Positions 1-13,319 are shown, numbered from the stretch's first letter. The stretch: DNA of 64,000 nt from Hyalella azteca (GCF_000764305.2 NW_025931873.1:1-64000), one strand, 5' to 3'. The notes: generated from the sequence alone by a model not told the origin. Made by a program: numbers and translations.

Positions 1-2820
1 ATGTACAAAAATCCTAATATTCTAAAAAATTTCTTGTTAACACAACAAAAGAAAAGTTCATTGAACAAATTTGAGTTGATTACAAAATTTTCTGCCTTTT
101 TCTCGAATAAAATGTGATTTTACGGCGTTGCAATATTTGGTTTTCCTGGAATAGTAATTAATAAGCTGAATTAAGTCAAAATATTTGAGACCAAATATCG
201 TCATACAAGCTAGCTTTTGTGACACAAGGAGTTTCCACTTCACTCTGAAATTTTGTATGTTTCCTGGCATGAATGTTTGAAAAATATTTCGCAGCAAAGA
301 TGTTCTGTCAGTGATCATCAGCTACGTACAATATATCGAGATAGTGATGACTGCATGTGGACTTACACAACTCAAGGAACAATGCTAAACTTATTTCATT
401 ATTGCCAAAATTATTTTTCATTTGGAGGGCTCTGGATATATAATTTCAAGATTTATTTCAGAAATTATTTGGAAAGAGTCATGATCTATACGACTATTTT
501 ATCGTCTTTTCGCCTCCGAAAATTAGAGCGAGGGTGGAGTGCATATACATAGAACAAGCTTGACTCGATAATGCCTGTGTAATTAAATAGTGTATTCCGC
601 ATCAAAAACGAGGCCGGATCAAGTAATTGAACATCACCTAAATTGGAATTTACTGCGTTTCAACATTTTTCAACATTTCAGTTAAAAACCATCATGATAA
701 AAGGAAAGACGCTCTGATAACGAAAACAGTTACATTAAACTCTAGTGTAACATAAAACTCACATTTGGCGACGAAAACAAGCGGTTGTGCGACCTCACAC
801 TTGCAGAAGTTAATGAACTGGCGTTTCAGTAGCAATTCTTTGTCATTTCTTCACGATATGTTGTACCTATATAAAGTTCTCTAAACGAAGAGAAGATTCA
901 AGCCTAAGAAAACAATAGTCGAAACCGAAATAGATAATGGATGATGAGAACTCAAAAAATCCCATATCACCAGCAGCACTTCGAAAAAGATTGCGAAGTG
1001 GAATGCAATGAGACTGCATTCGAATGAGACTGCGAACTGGAATGCAGTGGCAGAATTTATTTTTTATTGCAACTAAGCTTTAAATGCGCCTTGTATTCCA
1101 TGATGGAATAAATAGTTTTCAACGCAGAGGCTATTGTTTTCGATCGCCACAAGAATTTTCCTCTCCTCCAACGCCTTAGAATGTAAATTTCAGCAGCTCG
1201 CATTTGTGGTTAGAGGCAACGTGAGCCTGGGCTGGAGACCGCGGTTATGTGGTCTGTAGCAGCCACCACTTGCATGCTGACTAGCTTCTCTTGCATGCAT
1301 GCTAACACTCCTAGCAAAATTTGCCTATTCTTTTAGTGAATATGTGCAGGAGAATATGTAAATATAAAAGTTTATAATAAAAGATAGTGATGACAGATAT
1401 CTCAAATACAATTTCTTTGAGTATGAGTAAGAGATGAATTTGTAGTAATTCAGTTAAAGAAATGAGCTATTTTGGATGAGTATTTGTTGTTGTTGGCTTC
1501 GAACATGAACTTTCCTTGCTACGTAGAAGTTTAGTTAGTAAACAATTAGATGTAAAATTAGCATTAAGATCACTTGATTGCTTAAATCGCAAGGTTATCA
1601 AGAATTTAGAGGCAAAGAAAACAGCCAAAAAATCACCATTTCTTTATGAAGGAAAACGTGTCGGAGTCCAGCTCAAGTACAAGTACAAATAATTAACAAA
1701 CTAAATCCACATTGAAGATCACAAAACATAAATCGTTAAATGAAAACAAATAATAATGAAGTGAATATTAGCAGCCAAACCTATCTATTTACAATTTCGA
1801 GGAGATATGACGGCATTTCGAGGCGGCATTTTAGTCGAAAAATGTTATTTGTTAGTCGAAAAAGATTTGCTCATTCATTCATTTTTAAGTAAAAAAGCAA
1901 CATATAATTTTTTCGAGCTGCTAACACAATTTCGTTCGAGATTGAGCAAATTGGATTTTAAATACATTGTAGAATGCGAAATTAATTGTTGTAATATCGT
2001 ATTGCCATGTAATTTACCTCATCTATATATTTCACGCGGAACGTTGTTAATCTATTTTATGCGGAAATTAAGTGACTCCATGAGAAGTTGTTAATTCAAG
2101 TGAAGTTGAGGGCAGCCGTTTTTACGGTATATTGAAAAAAATCCTTAAAAGGAGATGGCTGAATTTAAAATACAAATAAAAATTTAAACAAGGTAACAAC
2201 AAACTGAAATAGCACCCGAAAACGAGATAATATGGTATGTTTTTTTATACTCCTGCAGTAAGGCCTGAAGACGCTATTTTCTCAGCAGGTTTTATTGACG
2301 TCCGTATTTGTGCAGTCACAAGTAACAAATGGTGGAAACTGACACACACGCGTCCGTTACAGCCATACCCGGTGACTACAAGCAGAAATATTTATCGTCC
2401 AATCGACGCACGAAAAGAAAAGGCCTCTGAAGGAATAACTAAAAAATGTTTTTGAGTAAAAATTTTCCACTCATTTTAGACTTGCAAAAATTAAATATCT
2501 TGATCGTCTAAAGAGTTAAAATTTTCTTTGGCTCACACAGTGTTCGAGAATTTAAGTCACATAGACATTGTTTTGTGTTGTTTTCTTTGCGTATGATTTT
2601 TTTTTATAAATAAGTCATTGTAATTATCATAGTGCTTTGCAAAAAAAGGGATTTTACAATTATTTTTAAGTTAAAAATAGGTTCAAGTGAAGATGGAAGA
2701 CAGTTTAAGAGTCTAGGGCCAAGAGTAAAGTTATTCATCAACACGAGGCTTGTAGACGATGCTCCGCAGCTTCTACTCCCCAAGCCACTTAACGTTCGAA
2801 GATAAACATCCCTTCAGAAT
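1..2820. other. AT-rich non-coding stretch
   Basis: No supportable gene, repeat array or regulatory cluster. The longest frames are under 100 codons and look random in composition. Confidence 0.6.
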
Positions 2821-2873
2821 TCCCCCGAGTATCCCCTACAGATGCCATGAGATCCCCAACGCGTGGGGTTTGT

Positions 2874-2913
2874 CGTGGGAATGGGAGTCCACCTACCCTC
2901 AGGAATGTGGGAA
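2874..2913 (+). promoter_or_regulatory. Two Su(H)-type sites in a GC-richer patch
   Basis: CGTGGGAA (2874-2881) and TGTGGGAA (2906-2913) lie on the same strand, 32 bp start to start, in the most GC-rich part of the first 5 kb. Both fit YGTGRGAA. They are in tandem rather than head to head, so this is not an SPS. Any regulatory role is inferred. Confidence 0.3.
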
Positions 2914-2959
2914 CTGTTATAAATAACGGCGCTTCTTATGAGGGAACAAAGACCCTCAC

Positions 2960-5543
2960 AATGAGGGCGCTCTTTTCTTTGCTTGCAAAACATTCTAAGT
3001 TTACCTTGAAAATTCCTTTCAGAATAACACGTTGTAACAGTCGGGACATGTGCAGGCTTTCGATGCCAGAGCTGATCAGTGACGCCATTAATCTGGATTC
3101 GAATGAAGTGCTAACGTTTCTACGTTGTTCTGTTCACGATATTTTGAGATTTTATATGCATTTACATTACATAAATTTTCGGTTTTGTGATCAAATTCTG
3201 ACTGGAACATCATTTTCTTATCAATCTTTTCGTTGGTGAGAGTATATAGACAAATTGCTTACTATATCATACTAATTTCAATTTCTTTATAATTAGAGAT
3301 ATTGCGTTGTGAATAAACTGCCACAGAAAAAAATTAAACCCAACAAGAAAGGAAAGGAAAAAGTTTTATCTCACAGACTTTTCCATCTGACTATAAACAA
3401 TCTGTAATTAAAAAAAAATTTTTTTCAAAGGTGAAGGCTTTCTGGACTCCAAAACTTTCTTGATGGAAATTATAAATTCTTTCGTTGTCGATGATGCGCA
3501 TATGAGTAAATGACGATGAATAATATTCGTATGTCCACGTTAAATAATCCATGTCTATAAATTTCTTAGACCTAATATAAAAAGTTCATTCCATTAATTC
3601 AGTCATCAATCTGAGTAATGGAATGAATTTATATTATTATTATAATTATTCAGTCATCAATCTGATTCACGTAGACGTGCATTGTTTTGTATATTGCCGA
3701 ATATTAAGTAACTTAAAATTCTGTCCAGCTGATACGAAAAACCCAAAATTCCTGTAGGTTTAGGCCCAGCTTTTATTTGAATTTTATAGCGTCCTCAGTG
3801 GGAAGGGTGGACGCTCAGTGGGGTGACCAAGCGTCGGGCTAATGCCAGGCAAGAGGAGAATAAAATCAACGCAGGGAGGGGCTCGTATTGAATTAAAATT
3901 TCGTGTGCTTCATTGCTTGTACCAACCGATTATATATAATCATATCTAGGAGGGAATGTTCTTTTCTGACTTTGAGATGGTGCATTAGTCTACACTATAT
4001 TATCATTAATAAAATAAAAATAATTTTCATATTAGTACAATAAATACATGATTGGCACATTTACGCTTTCCACTCAATTGAAGGTTAAACTATATATATA
4101 CGAGTATCTTAATGCATTTTTATCGCAAAAAATATTTGCACGACAATTATTAAAGTTTTCATGCAATCGAACAAACCTAGCTGATGATCCGTTTTAGTGC
4201 AAGCCAAATTCAAGATAACGTGCTCTTGGAACTGCTAATATCTCATTCCACACGTGATCATCGAAGAAGGTTTGAAAAAAAGATCATCCCATAATATTGA
4301 GTGATATTCGAATTAATATATTGTAAAATATTGTATTTGCAACCGTATACTGTATGTAACTAAATAAATTTTGAACATTTTCATTTAAGATTTAAATCAA
4401 ACAACAAACTATCACCCTTATGCTAAATTCAATCTACAACTATTCACTGGCCATGACAGGTGTAGGCCGCTGCACTGCCCGCATCTACACACAATTTCTT
4501 TTGTACAAACCCTCCTGCTATGTAGGCCTCTGCTTTCCTCAGGCCTACGCGCACCCTTCCTCAGCCATTGATGGCTTTTATTGTGGTCCCATAGTCCATT
4601 GAAGCAGCGTTTTTATAGTCATCTTATTTTTTTATCGTTATTTTTACTTGAGCTATACGAGGAATTTTTGGCGAGAAGAGCCAAGCTTTCCAATAGCTTC
4701 ACCTAATGTCTGGATTGCGTGGTCTGTGAAGCGGCGTGAGAAGCGCTTCTATTGCATTGCCTTTTTGATGCACTCTATTTTCCATTAAAATTTTTTACTA
4801 TTTTACCTTTAGGCGTAATTAATTCAATATTAAAGCATTCATATTATCTTTACAATTGTTTGCAAACTATGTACAATATACACGTTGTATTATATTATTC
4901 TCCGGATTTTCTTTGCGAGCCTGTTTATTGGTCAATAGCGTATCTAATCATATCTAGATTTGTGAAATAAATTTGTACTTCAATCTCACAACTTTTAACA
5001 AAAACGTAATGAATATCCCTTAAAATCAGTGTTTCAGGATCGTGAATCGTATGATTTTTGTCTATGTGCAAAAATGGTTTGTAAAGGAATCCTCGCTTCC
5101 ACATGAATAACCGTGAAGTTTCCACTCAATAAAAATAGAACATTAAATTTAATACATTTGAATCTGGATCAATTTGCTGAGTCTTCTGTCCTAATATCTC
5201 AGGAATATTATTTGCTTTTTCATGCAACGAATTCATTTACGGATTCTGTTTTTCTTTGCGAAGCTCCTGTGGATCAGGGCATTAAATCCTTCATCACGTG
5301 TTACGATTAAAAAAAAAACTTCCTTTGAAATTTCTCTCTGTTAAAATTTCATAGAATTGAGTTGGAATTGCTTTCATGGCAATCAGAAAGAATTGCAGGA
5401 CGCTTTGACCAAAATACCGGTATTCATCTCGTAGTTCTCCGATTTAAAGCATAATAGCACAATTTTAGAATTATGAAAAAGTACAAATTTTGTTAAATGG
5501 AAAGGAAGGCATCGCGTTGCTGTGAAATTTGCTAGCGCATGAT
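2960..5543. other. AT-rich non-coding stretch
   Basis: I see no gene or ordered repeat. A 130-codon frame at 2847-3239 has no recognisable domain. Confidence 0.6.
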
Positions 5544-5703
5544 GTTTTTAGCGCATTTTCTCATTTATGGAAAAAGGCGCTATTGTGCTCGCCATGTCCG
5601 TCCGTCTGTCTGTCCGTCTGTCTGACTGTCCGTCCGTGACTTCCCATTATCGTCTACGAGAAAATGCGCTCTCTGTCACTTACTGCAGTGAGCTCTGAGT
5701 TTT
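5544..5703 (+). mobile_element. Short interspersed (GTCC/GTCT) element, copy 1
   Basis: Begins with GTTTTTAGCGCATTTTCTC, then CTCGCCATG, a GTCC/GTCT microsatellite core, GTGACTT, an inverted GAGAAAATGCGC, a palindrome centred on CTGCAG, and ends near CTGAGTT. Further copies lie at 21160, 31854 and 55372. No coding capacity; the internal GCGCATTTTCTC/GAGAAAATGCGC pair could form a hairpin. It fits a non-autonomous element, but no target-site duplication is evident. Confidence 0.75.
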
Positions 5704-8700
5704 ATTTCCTTATTATTAACCAACAATTATTTTTTAAATATCCTGGATGTATCTCGCAGGGGAATGGATGCAGATGCGTAGAGTTGGCAGGTTGCAATAG
5801 CAGCACAGGATAGGGCGTAACCAAGAAGGATGCACCGTAGGAGTCACGGTTCACTCGTAATAAGTCACCTCGTCATAGTCTCTTCCCTCGCTCCTTGTAT
5901 CCTTAGTATTTTTCATGCAGCCTCGCGTGTACAATCGAGTTGACGATTCACGATCGCTGTTCGTTGAGGTTTCTCGGTCAAGGTTGTTCTCGTGCTTCTA
6001 ACCGTCTCCGTTTCCGATTCTTTCGGCAGAACAGCGATCGTAATAGCGAATTTACATTGGTGGCTGCCATTGATATGATTAGTTCTTAAATAATTTTTGT
6101 CCTCAGAACAGTAGTATGAAGATTTGATGCATTTTTGAACTTTAGTCATATATTATATATATTTATGTCCTTTGATGTTATATCAAATACCCGTACGACC
6201 AGCACAGGGAGTGAAAGATGGATTACCTGTTTTGAGTAGTACCGATAAATTAAATATTAATAATTGATACATCAATTAATATAACGAAAGAAGCAGAAAC
6301 GTGATAATTTACTCGCAAAGAATATAATATGATGTGTTTCAATTAAACATCATATTCTACGGATCAAAATACTTGTAATTCCAAGAAAAATATACAATGG
6401 GTGGGCAATGTTACTTTTGCCAACTGCTGCACCAACAGTACGCATCAGAGGGATACAGTTTTGTTTTCGTCTGCTTTATATTTTTGCTTTAAAACATGAG
6501 CTTTTTTTCGTAATTGAGCCATTCATAACTCGTCAAATGACGTTTTATGCCAAGAAAACATAGATGTTAAAAATTATATTTACCTTTAAACAAATTAACA
6601 GCCTGAATTATTATCAACTACAGGCTTATTTAAGTTAATCGCCTTTTTGACCACATGATTAACATGAATTACTATAATAATTCAACTGCATTCTAATCGC
6701 CCTTTGGAATTGCTGTAATTTTCCCTTGATTGCTGGAAGACAGAGAGACTATTCATGAGCCGCTGCCCGCGTCCGTTTCCATTTGAATATTCTTAGGGCA
6801 CATACGGCTACGGCCTCATGCAGGCCAAGTTCAAACGCCACGTTCTTATTTATGGTAATAAAAGGCGCCCATAAATCTGATGATATGAATGCGCTCACGG
6901 CTCATGCTGCTGGCGCTCGGTTTACCTGGTCTTACCCTCTCTGTTGACCACATACCGCGCATCAAATGATGCCCTAAACTCCATCCAAATTTGCTTGAAA
7001 TGCTTCATAATTTTATACTAGCATAGATTTCTTTAATTTATATTTGTATGTATTTCAATGTATTCAATTGTTGGTCATTTTACGCCCATGGAGGTGATTT
7101 AAAATTGATTGCAGCCACGACAAGTTCCGTATTTGCATAATTTCTAATTTAAATGGAGTCAATTGTTTGCCAACGATATCGGTCAGTAGTATTATACGAT
7201 CTCCCTATCAAAATCATAATAAGTGATAGTATCATAAACCGAATTTTAGTTAAATTCAAGTTATAAATAAAATCTTATTTATATTTCAATAGGTATTGCT
7301 TTTATTTCTAAATATTTTTTTTCATCGAGACGATGTGAATGAATCAATTTTTTTTATATTTTGCCCCTTCCTGATTTAGATGGAGCATTAGAATATACTT
7401 TATTGTGTTCTGTATGACTCTTGCATTTTTGTCATACTCTGATTTTGGATGAATTTAATCAAAAACTTTTATAAAATTTTCATAAACGAGTCACCTGTTG
7501 GGAGTGGGCAGAGAAATATTAATGGGTTACAGGTGGGAAAATTTCTCACAAAAGAATGAGCAAGGCCCATCAGGCAGCTTCAAAGCCTCAAGAGATTAAT
7601 GATCGAGGTAATAATATGGAGACAGATCCTAAGACTCTATTCATTTGCCAGATAAAGGAAGGGGAAGTTCAGACTCATGGTGGTCTTCACATTTAAATAT
7701 CGAAGAAAGGAGAGTATGGAGATCTGGTACCTGCTTCTAACAGCTTAGTCATATTCCTTGCTGAACTCAACCTTGCTCAGCTTGCGCTTTTTACAATGAT
7801 TAGTATAGATAAATTCAGAAATTTGCTGACATTACAGGAAACAACAAAATTTTAGAATATCTTTAACAGAAAATTGTTAAAAATTGTAATTGCATTTTGC
7901 AATATCAGGGTCTTATGGAATTTTAAAGAATACATACTTAAATGGAAGGGAAATTTAATTTTGAATAGGTGCGCAATGAGACTTGTCTTCATGTTGTCAT
8001 TTTCAAACTTGGCGTCTGAAAATGAAAATATTCAGGCCAAATTGATCAACATTAATTAAGTTCAACATCTCAGTTGAATTACAGACGAGACGAGTTGAAA
8101 TTAAAATGGTTGAATTATAGACCAGATATCCACAAGTTGATCAAAGGAACAGGAAATTCCTATATCCATGGGATATAAATTAGGCAACGAAAAACTTGTC
8201 TTATTCTGAGAAAATTTTTTTTAAAAATGATGCTTGCAAATCTACCAACAGACATTGAAAAATGTTTTTGAATGAGATGGAAAGAAAGAGTACAGCCAAT
8301 GATAGACAACGTTTTCAGAAGCAGCCTGCATAGACTACATGGATAAAAACTTCGGTAAAAACATTTTGGATATGAATTCACCCGCTAGGCCTCAATAACC
8401 TTGCATGGACGAACGCCAACCAGATTAAATAGGCTATCCGAGCTTAAGATGTTCTCATGCATTTATTGGTGACAGATGTTAATTCTATTTTAATGAAGAC
8501 ATGAAATACGTTAAAAAATAGCAATACGCGTGGCTAGGACAACATACACAGGATTATAAGCCTAAATAATATGGTGTTGGGATATAATTGCCGGCGTATT
8601 CATTATAGTTATGAGTTTGTCTTCAAGCCCGTACTGAGCAACTTTGGAAAATATTATAAACATAAACTCCTGCTCGCATAAAAGAGCATTCGAACGGAAA

Positions 8701-9907
8701 GTAGTCGATGAAACCGTTGATGCCGTCAAACAAATCGAACGTAATTGATTTTTCCCCAAAAATTTTTATACACAATTTCTATCTTTCATGAGTTTTTTTA
8801 TCTTCCCATTTCAAAGCTGTCAACTTTCAAGGATATTTCAACTTATTGTGCTCAGTAATCATTACTCAATACTAGATTAGTTTTCGGTCCTTCATTGACT
8901 ATATTTTTCTTCTACTTGTCGGCGGAAAAATGGAGGATGATTACATAAGATGTGGATGAAAAACTTTAAATGAATGTAGCATTTACATTTTTAGATTGTG
9001 CAATGTTAATATTAACTTGAAAATAATTATGTTAATTTTATATCTTATATACTATTTACTGAGCTTCTGAGTCTTATTCATTATTTTCACCATGAATCGT
9101 ATTTATACTAGTCTGCATAGTCTGTTTTATTTTGGTCAATTCTTTATAATTTAGTTTTAATATTGAAAGCTGTTGATGCTTTGGAATCGAGAACATTATT
9201 TTCGCATATCCGTACCTGCTTATATCGATTATTACTTTTATCATCAATTGATGCAAAACTTGAATTATAATGAAAAACAAAATAGTAACAACTAAAAACA
9301 ACTTATGTTGCATTTGATGTGACAAATTATTATTCTGAATATACATGTTCAGAATAAATAAAAATAAATATATTTTTTGATATGTCTAAACCTGTTAAAT
9401 AAAAATAAAATTTGTACAACACGTTCCTATAAATTGGAATGGATAAAGACGCCATTAGGCTACAGCGCATCGGAGGCTCAATGATGTGTCATGGTCCACA
9501 CCTGCATGAGTTTATTCAAGGCCACGCTGATCACGAATCACGCTACGTGATCTTATTAAGGAACAAGTCTCCTATTAATAAAAAAAAGTGTGATTCATGA
9601 AGCGAGAACATGAGTTGCTTGTATGACATGACTGAATTAGTTAGGAATAGCTTCATTAAGAAATACCTCAACTAGAAACATATGATTTAGCCTAAATAAT
9701 TTCAATTATCTGAAACTGATGTTATAAAGTGTTTTACTGGTTATAAACCTTACGCTGTTTTGAAAGTAGTAGGTTAATATTTACTGGTCATAAACATTAA
9801 ACTATTTTAAAATATCAACCTACTGCGATTAGAAGGTTTATGAAAATGATAATTTAACTTATTAATTTTATGTGTATTATCCATCTGTAGCAAAATCGGC
9901 TTCATCG
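5704..9907. other. AT-rich non-coding stretch
   Basis: No gene seen. The only points of note are a moderately GC-rich patch at 6740-6980 and GGTGGGAA facing TTCTCACA with a 3-bp gap at 7532-7550, too close for an SPS. Confidence 0.55.
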
Positions 9908-10048
9908 TCACTCAAGTCGTCAAGTCATATGAAGTCGTCAAGTCATATGAAGTCGATGGTCAAGTCATATGAAGCCGTCAAGTCATATGAAGTCGATCGT
10001 CAAGTCATATGAAGTCGATCGTCAAGTCATATGAAGCCGTCAAGTCAC
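9908..10048 (+). repeat. Minisatellite, 16-22-bp unit
   Basis: About seven copies of GTCAAGTCATATGAAG with variable joins (TCGAT, CC). It stops directly at the unknown base at 10049. Confidence 0.9.
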
Positions 10049-10049
10049 N
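10049..10049. other. Single unknown base (N) at a minisatellite junction
   Basis: The only N in the window lies exactly between two different tandem arrays, so it probably marks an assembly join or a collapsed repeat rather than a simple base-call problem. Confidence 0.7.
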
Positions 10050-10231
10050 GACATGCTAGACCAGCAGCTTTAATATGAAGAGAACTACATGCTAGACCAG
10101 CAGCTATAATATGAAGAGAACTACATGCTAGACCAGCAGCTATAATATGAAGAGAACTACATGCTAGACCAGCAGCTTTAATATGAAGAGAACTACATGC
10201 TAGAGCAGCAGTTATAATATGAAGAGAACTA
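10050..10231 (+). repeat. Minisatellite, 36-bp unit, five copies
   Basis: CATGCTAGACCAGCAGC recurs at 10052, 10088, 10124, 10160 and 10196. Because 36 is a multiple of three, the minus strand shows a 12-residue periodic frame (SSLHIIAAGLAC), which is a by-product of the repeat. Confidence 0.9.
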
Positions 10232-10779
10232 GCGACATGCGCCTGCAAGTTTGTCGATGACTCAGCAGTTTTTAGGCGCCACGCCAGAGCTTATCTTTTC
10301 GTGCGCAGCGTCGCAGGCGCAATCACGCGTCATGACATTGCGGAAAATAAACCCAAAAACTAATAATAATGAATAAATGTCAATAAAAGTTTTCTGAGAA
10401 ACGTAAAGCTAATTCTCGTGGAAGCCAATTTTCCAAAATGAGCTATAGTGCATCAACCCAGTCCTATTTAGATCTCCATCATTATATGTCAATCTTGATG
10501 CTTCGTTTTTTTAGTTTGTTCGTGTTTCGAGTCTTTTTTTTTGAGTCCGTTAAAGATAATCAAAAGCAGTCTCAATTAAAAGGAAGGTCAGGATTTCATT
10601 ATGTCCAAAGAAGTAGATCACATTCTAAATTGAAATCTATTATTTTTAGTCTTTTTCGGCTTAAACCGGCTCTAACACACCAAATTTCTGCTTCTTTTAA
10701 TATTCTGGCGTATTTTACTGCTCAGTAGAAGGTTGAATCTCTAGTACTTCTGCAAGACACTCAATAAAACTTTGCAAAT
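10232..10779. other. Non-coding spacer
   Basis: I see nothing supportable here. A 96-codon frame at 10438-10728 has no recognisable feature. Confidence 0.5.
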
Positions 10780-11446
10780 TGCCGCAATATCTACATCATG
10801 TCCGACATATTTGAACCGTTTCTCTTACATAGATATGGTTTGATATGATTGGCATTATGTACTACGTCAGACATATTTGATACGTTTCTTCCTTATGATA
10901 CGTTATAATTTGATACGTTATAATCCTTATGGTTAAAATTGGTTGACATAATGTGCCACGTGAGACTTTTTTAATCGTTTTTTTGTCGACATAGTTAAAT
11001 ATGGTAGACATTATGTGTCATGACAAACAGATTTGAATCGTCAATTTGATTGTTTGACTATATGCAATATGTTTGCAATTTTTCACAGATAATTTTATTT
11101 GGAGGCCATCCGTGTCAATAAAGTTTTTCATGTAAGGCAGCATCGATATGGTTAAATATAGAAAAGAATAGAAATGTCGGCACTGAAGAAATAGGCACAT
11201 GGCCTGTTGCCACTATGATAGACATTATTTGTCATGGCAAACAGATTTGAATTGTCAAGAATCGTCAATTTCTTTTGATTTGAATCGTCAATTTCTTTGA
11301 CTATATGCAATATGTTTGCAATTTTGCACATATAAGTTTAGTTGAAGACCATTATACTTAGTTGACTATGTGCAATATTTTTGCAATTTTGCTAAGTTTA
11401 GTTGAAGACCATCCGTGTCAATAAAGTTTTTCATGTAAGGCAGCGG
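10780..11446 (+). repeat. Locally duplicated AT-rich sequence
   Basis: Several blocks recur: GACATATTTGA.ACGTTTCT, GACTATATGCAATATGTTTG, and GAAGACCATCCGTGTCAATA (about 11400), matching a slightly diverged block at 11102-11140. Unit borders are blurred, as in an old tandem duplication. Confidence 0.65.
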
Positions 11447-11740
11447 TTGAGAGTGGCTTGCAACACCTGCCTCCCTGGCAGTTTCCTGGCCTGAGGTTCG
11501 CTATAAGACGACACACCCAACACTCTAAGCCGACACGCCCTAATGCCTCCATACATCTCTACTTATTATAAACTTACGAATGATAAGAGCTGCAACACAA
11601 TCGAAAACTTATCATGTATTACGTAATACATGTGGAGTACCTGTTATTTTTATCGAATTGTCTACTAAGAAAATAAAAAAGGTTTTAGAATATACACATC
11701 TCATTTTTTTACGTTCATTATATTTCATTTTAAGCATAGT

Positions 11741-13007
11741 TATATAGGGCAACGTGGGGCAGCGCGCCCCCCACTTTTTTTAAACTAAAATTTTGATGAA
11801 GTTTTAATTGATACGAGGTGGTTCTTTGTTTTGTTTAAAGGTACAAATAATGAGGAATGTATGATGTGAATTAGACACCTATAGAGTTATTCAATTCTTA
11901 ATGAAACACTATTTGTAAAAAGTGTCAAAATGGGCCCATTGCCCCACCCCTGGGGCAATGGGCCCATGGGCTTGGGGCAAGGCGCCCACCCTTGGTCCCT
12001 TTACCACAATTGCATATTTTTCGTTTAAAATAAGAAAAATGTAATAAAAAATATGACATTCATTCATTTATTAACAACTCAAAAAATCATATCCATAACT
12101 TGAAAAAAATATACTTTTGGCTTAAAAAATCTATCACTGACGTGAAGAAAAGTATTTCATTGACATAACAATATATATCCTTGACTTGAAAAAGATAACC
12201 TTGCGATAAAAAACCCGTCCTTGACATGAAAAAATGTATCCTTGACTAGAAAAAATATATATAATTTATCAGAAAAAAAACTTTGTTCCAGTTTCGTCCA
12301 TAATCCAGATATTATGTGCAGAGAATTCGTATCTAATCGTGATTTCAGCCAACACCATAAACCTCGTTAACTTTTGGCTCATTGGTGTTGACTGAAATCA
12401 ACTTTTGGCAAGGCAAGAGTCAATAACTCGATAAGGGGTCATAAATACGCACAACTAGAAACAAAACCTGCTGCCTTGAGGCGGCAAATAAAAAAATCAT
12501 GCATTATGAAGTGTAATTTGTAATTCAAAAAGCTAGTCATTGTATGATAAGGTCATTGAGACAAATCTAATGATGTATAATACAAGACTTCACCATGGGC
12601 GCTTTGCCCCGTGACACGCATGGGCCCGTTGCCCCCACTAGGTATCATTTAAATTTATATCGTGTCAACATTTTATTTTAAAAGCTAATAGTCTAAACTT
12701 GATCTCAAAATTATCCCTATAAATATTACTTTCAAAATATAGTTCACAGTAATTTCAAAAGCTTCATCTACAGTAATCGAAAACATTTTTATTTAGCAGC
12801 AAAAGAATTTTTATCTGGACTAAAACAGTTATTCACAAATAACTTAATAACGCAAACACTTAGCAAAACGTAAATCCGTACACTTCATCTCAGTGAAACT
12901 GTCGACCGGCGGTAGAGAACACGGACCAATATCTGCCATACTTAGCGAGAAACCCGCTATGGGCCCATGACCCGCAGTGGGCTCGCTGCCCCATGTTATC
13001 CTATATA
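11741..13007. mobile_element. Non-autonomous terminal-inverted-repeat element, about 1.27 kb
   Basis: The ends are inverted copies: left TATATAGGGCAACGTGGGGC followed by AGCGCGCCC, and right (reverse) TATATAGGATAACATGGGGC followed by AGCGAGCCC, about four differences in 29. GGGCCCATTGCCCC-type motifs recur inside (11933-11998, 12596-12640, 12958-12975), like subterminal transposase sites. No transposase frame is visible. The related sequence near 15415 lacks the element, so an empty site exists in the same window. A TA or TATA target duplication is possible. Confidence 0.75.
12341..12399. other. Short hairpin inside the TIR element
   Basis: GATTTCAGCCAACACCA (12341-12357) pairs with TGGTGTTGACTGAAATC (12383-12399) with one G-U-type mismatch and a 25-nt loop. 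The size resembles a pre-microRNA stem, but the location inside a transposon-like element makes a transposon origin more likely. Confidence 0.45.
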
Positions 13008-13094
13008 TATATTGTATGATTTATATCTTTGATATAAACTTTATAATATTTTTTCATTGCTAAAACTTGAATAGAGTGGTTTTTCATCGCCAGT

Positions 13095-13319
13095 AGCAAT
13101 AAAGAAATGACAAAAACCTGTTTACTGGCATTCGAATAGCCTCTATCTCAATTAATGAATATTTAAATTAATGAAATTAATGATAATTAATTTAACTAAT
13201 ATTAATTAATTAATGTCATTAATTAATAAATTAATTAATGAAATTAATAATTAATAATGCAGCAATAAAGAAATGACAAAAACCTGTTTACTGGCATTCG
13301 AATAGCCTCTATCTCAATT
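13095..13319 (+). repeat. 59-bp direct repeat around a TTAAT-rich insert
   Basis: AGCAATAAAGAAATGACAAA and the following 39 bases occur at 13095-13153 and again at 13261-13319. Between them is about 105 bp built almost only of ATTAA/TTAAT. Unit 2 has a single copy and no insert. Confidence 0.85.

Noticed and set aside
2847..3239. 130-codon plus-strand frame
   Set aside because: No domain, signal or coding bias that I can see; the frame owes its length to a GC-richer patch.
7532..7550. GGTGGGAA facing TTCTCACA
   Set aside because: Head to head, but the 3-bp gap is far below the 15-17 bp needed for an SPS.
9908..10231. Arrays considered as a CRISPR locus
   Set aside because: There are no unique spacers between repeats and the genome is eukaryotic.
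10045..10248. Minus-strand frame repeating SSLHIIAAGLAC
   Set aside because: Direct product of a 36-bp minisatellite next to an N; not a gene.
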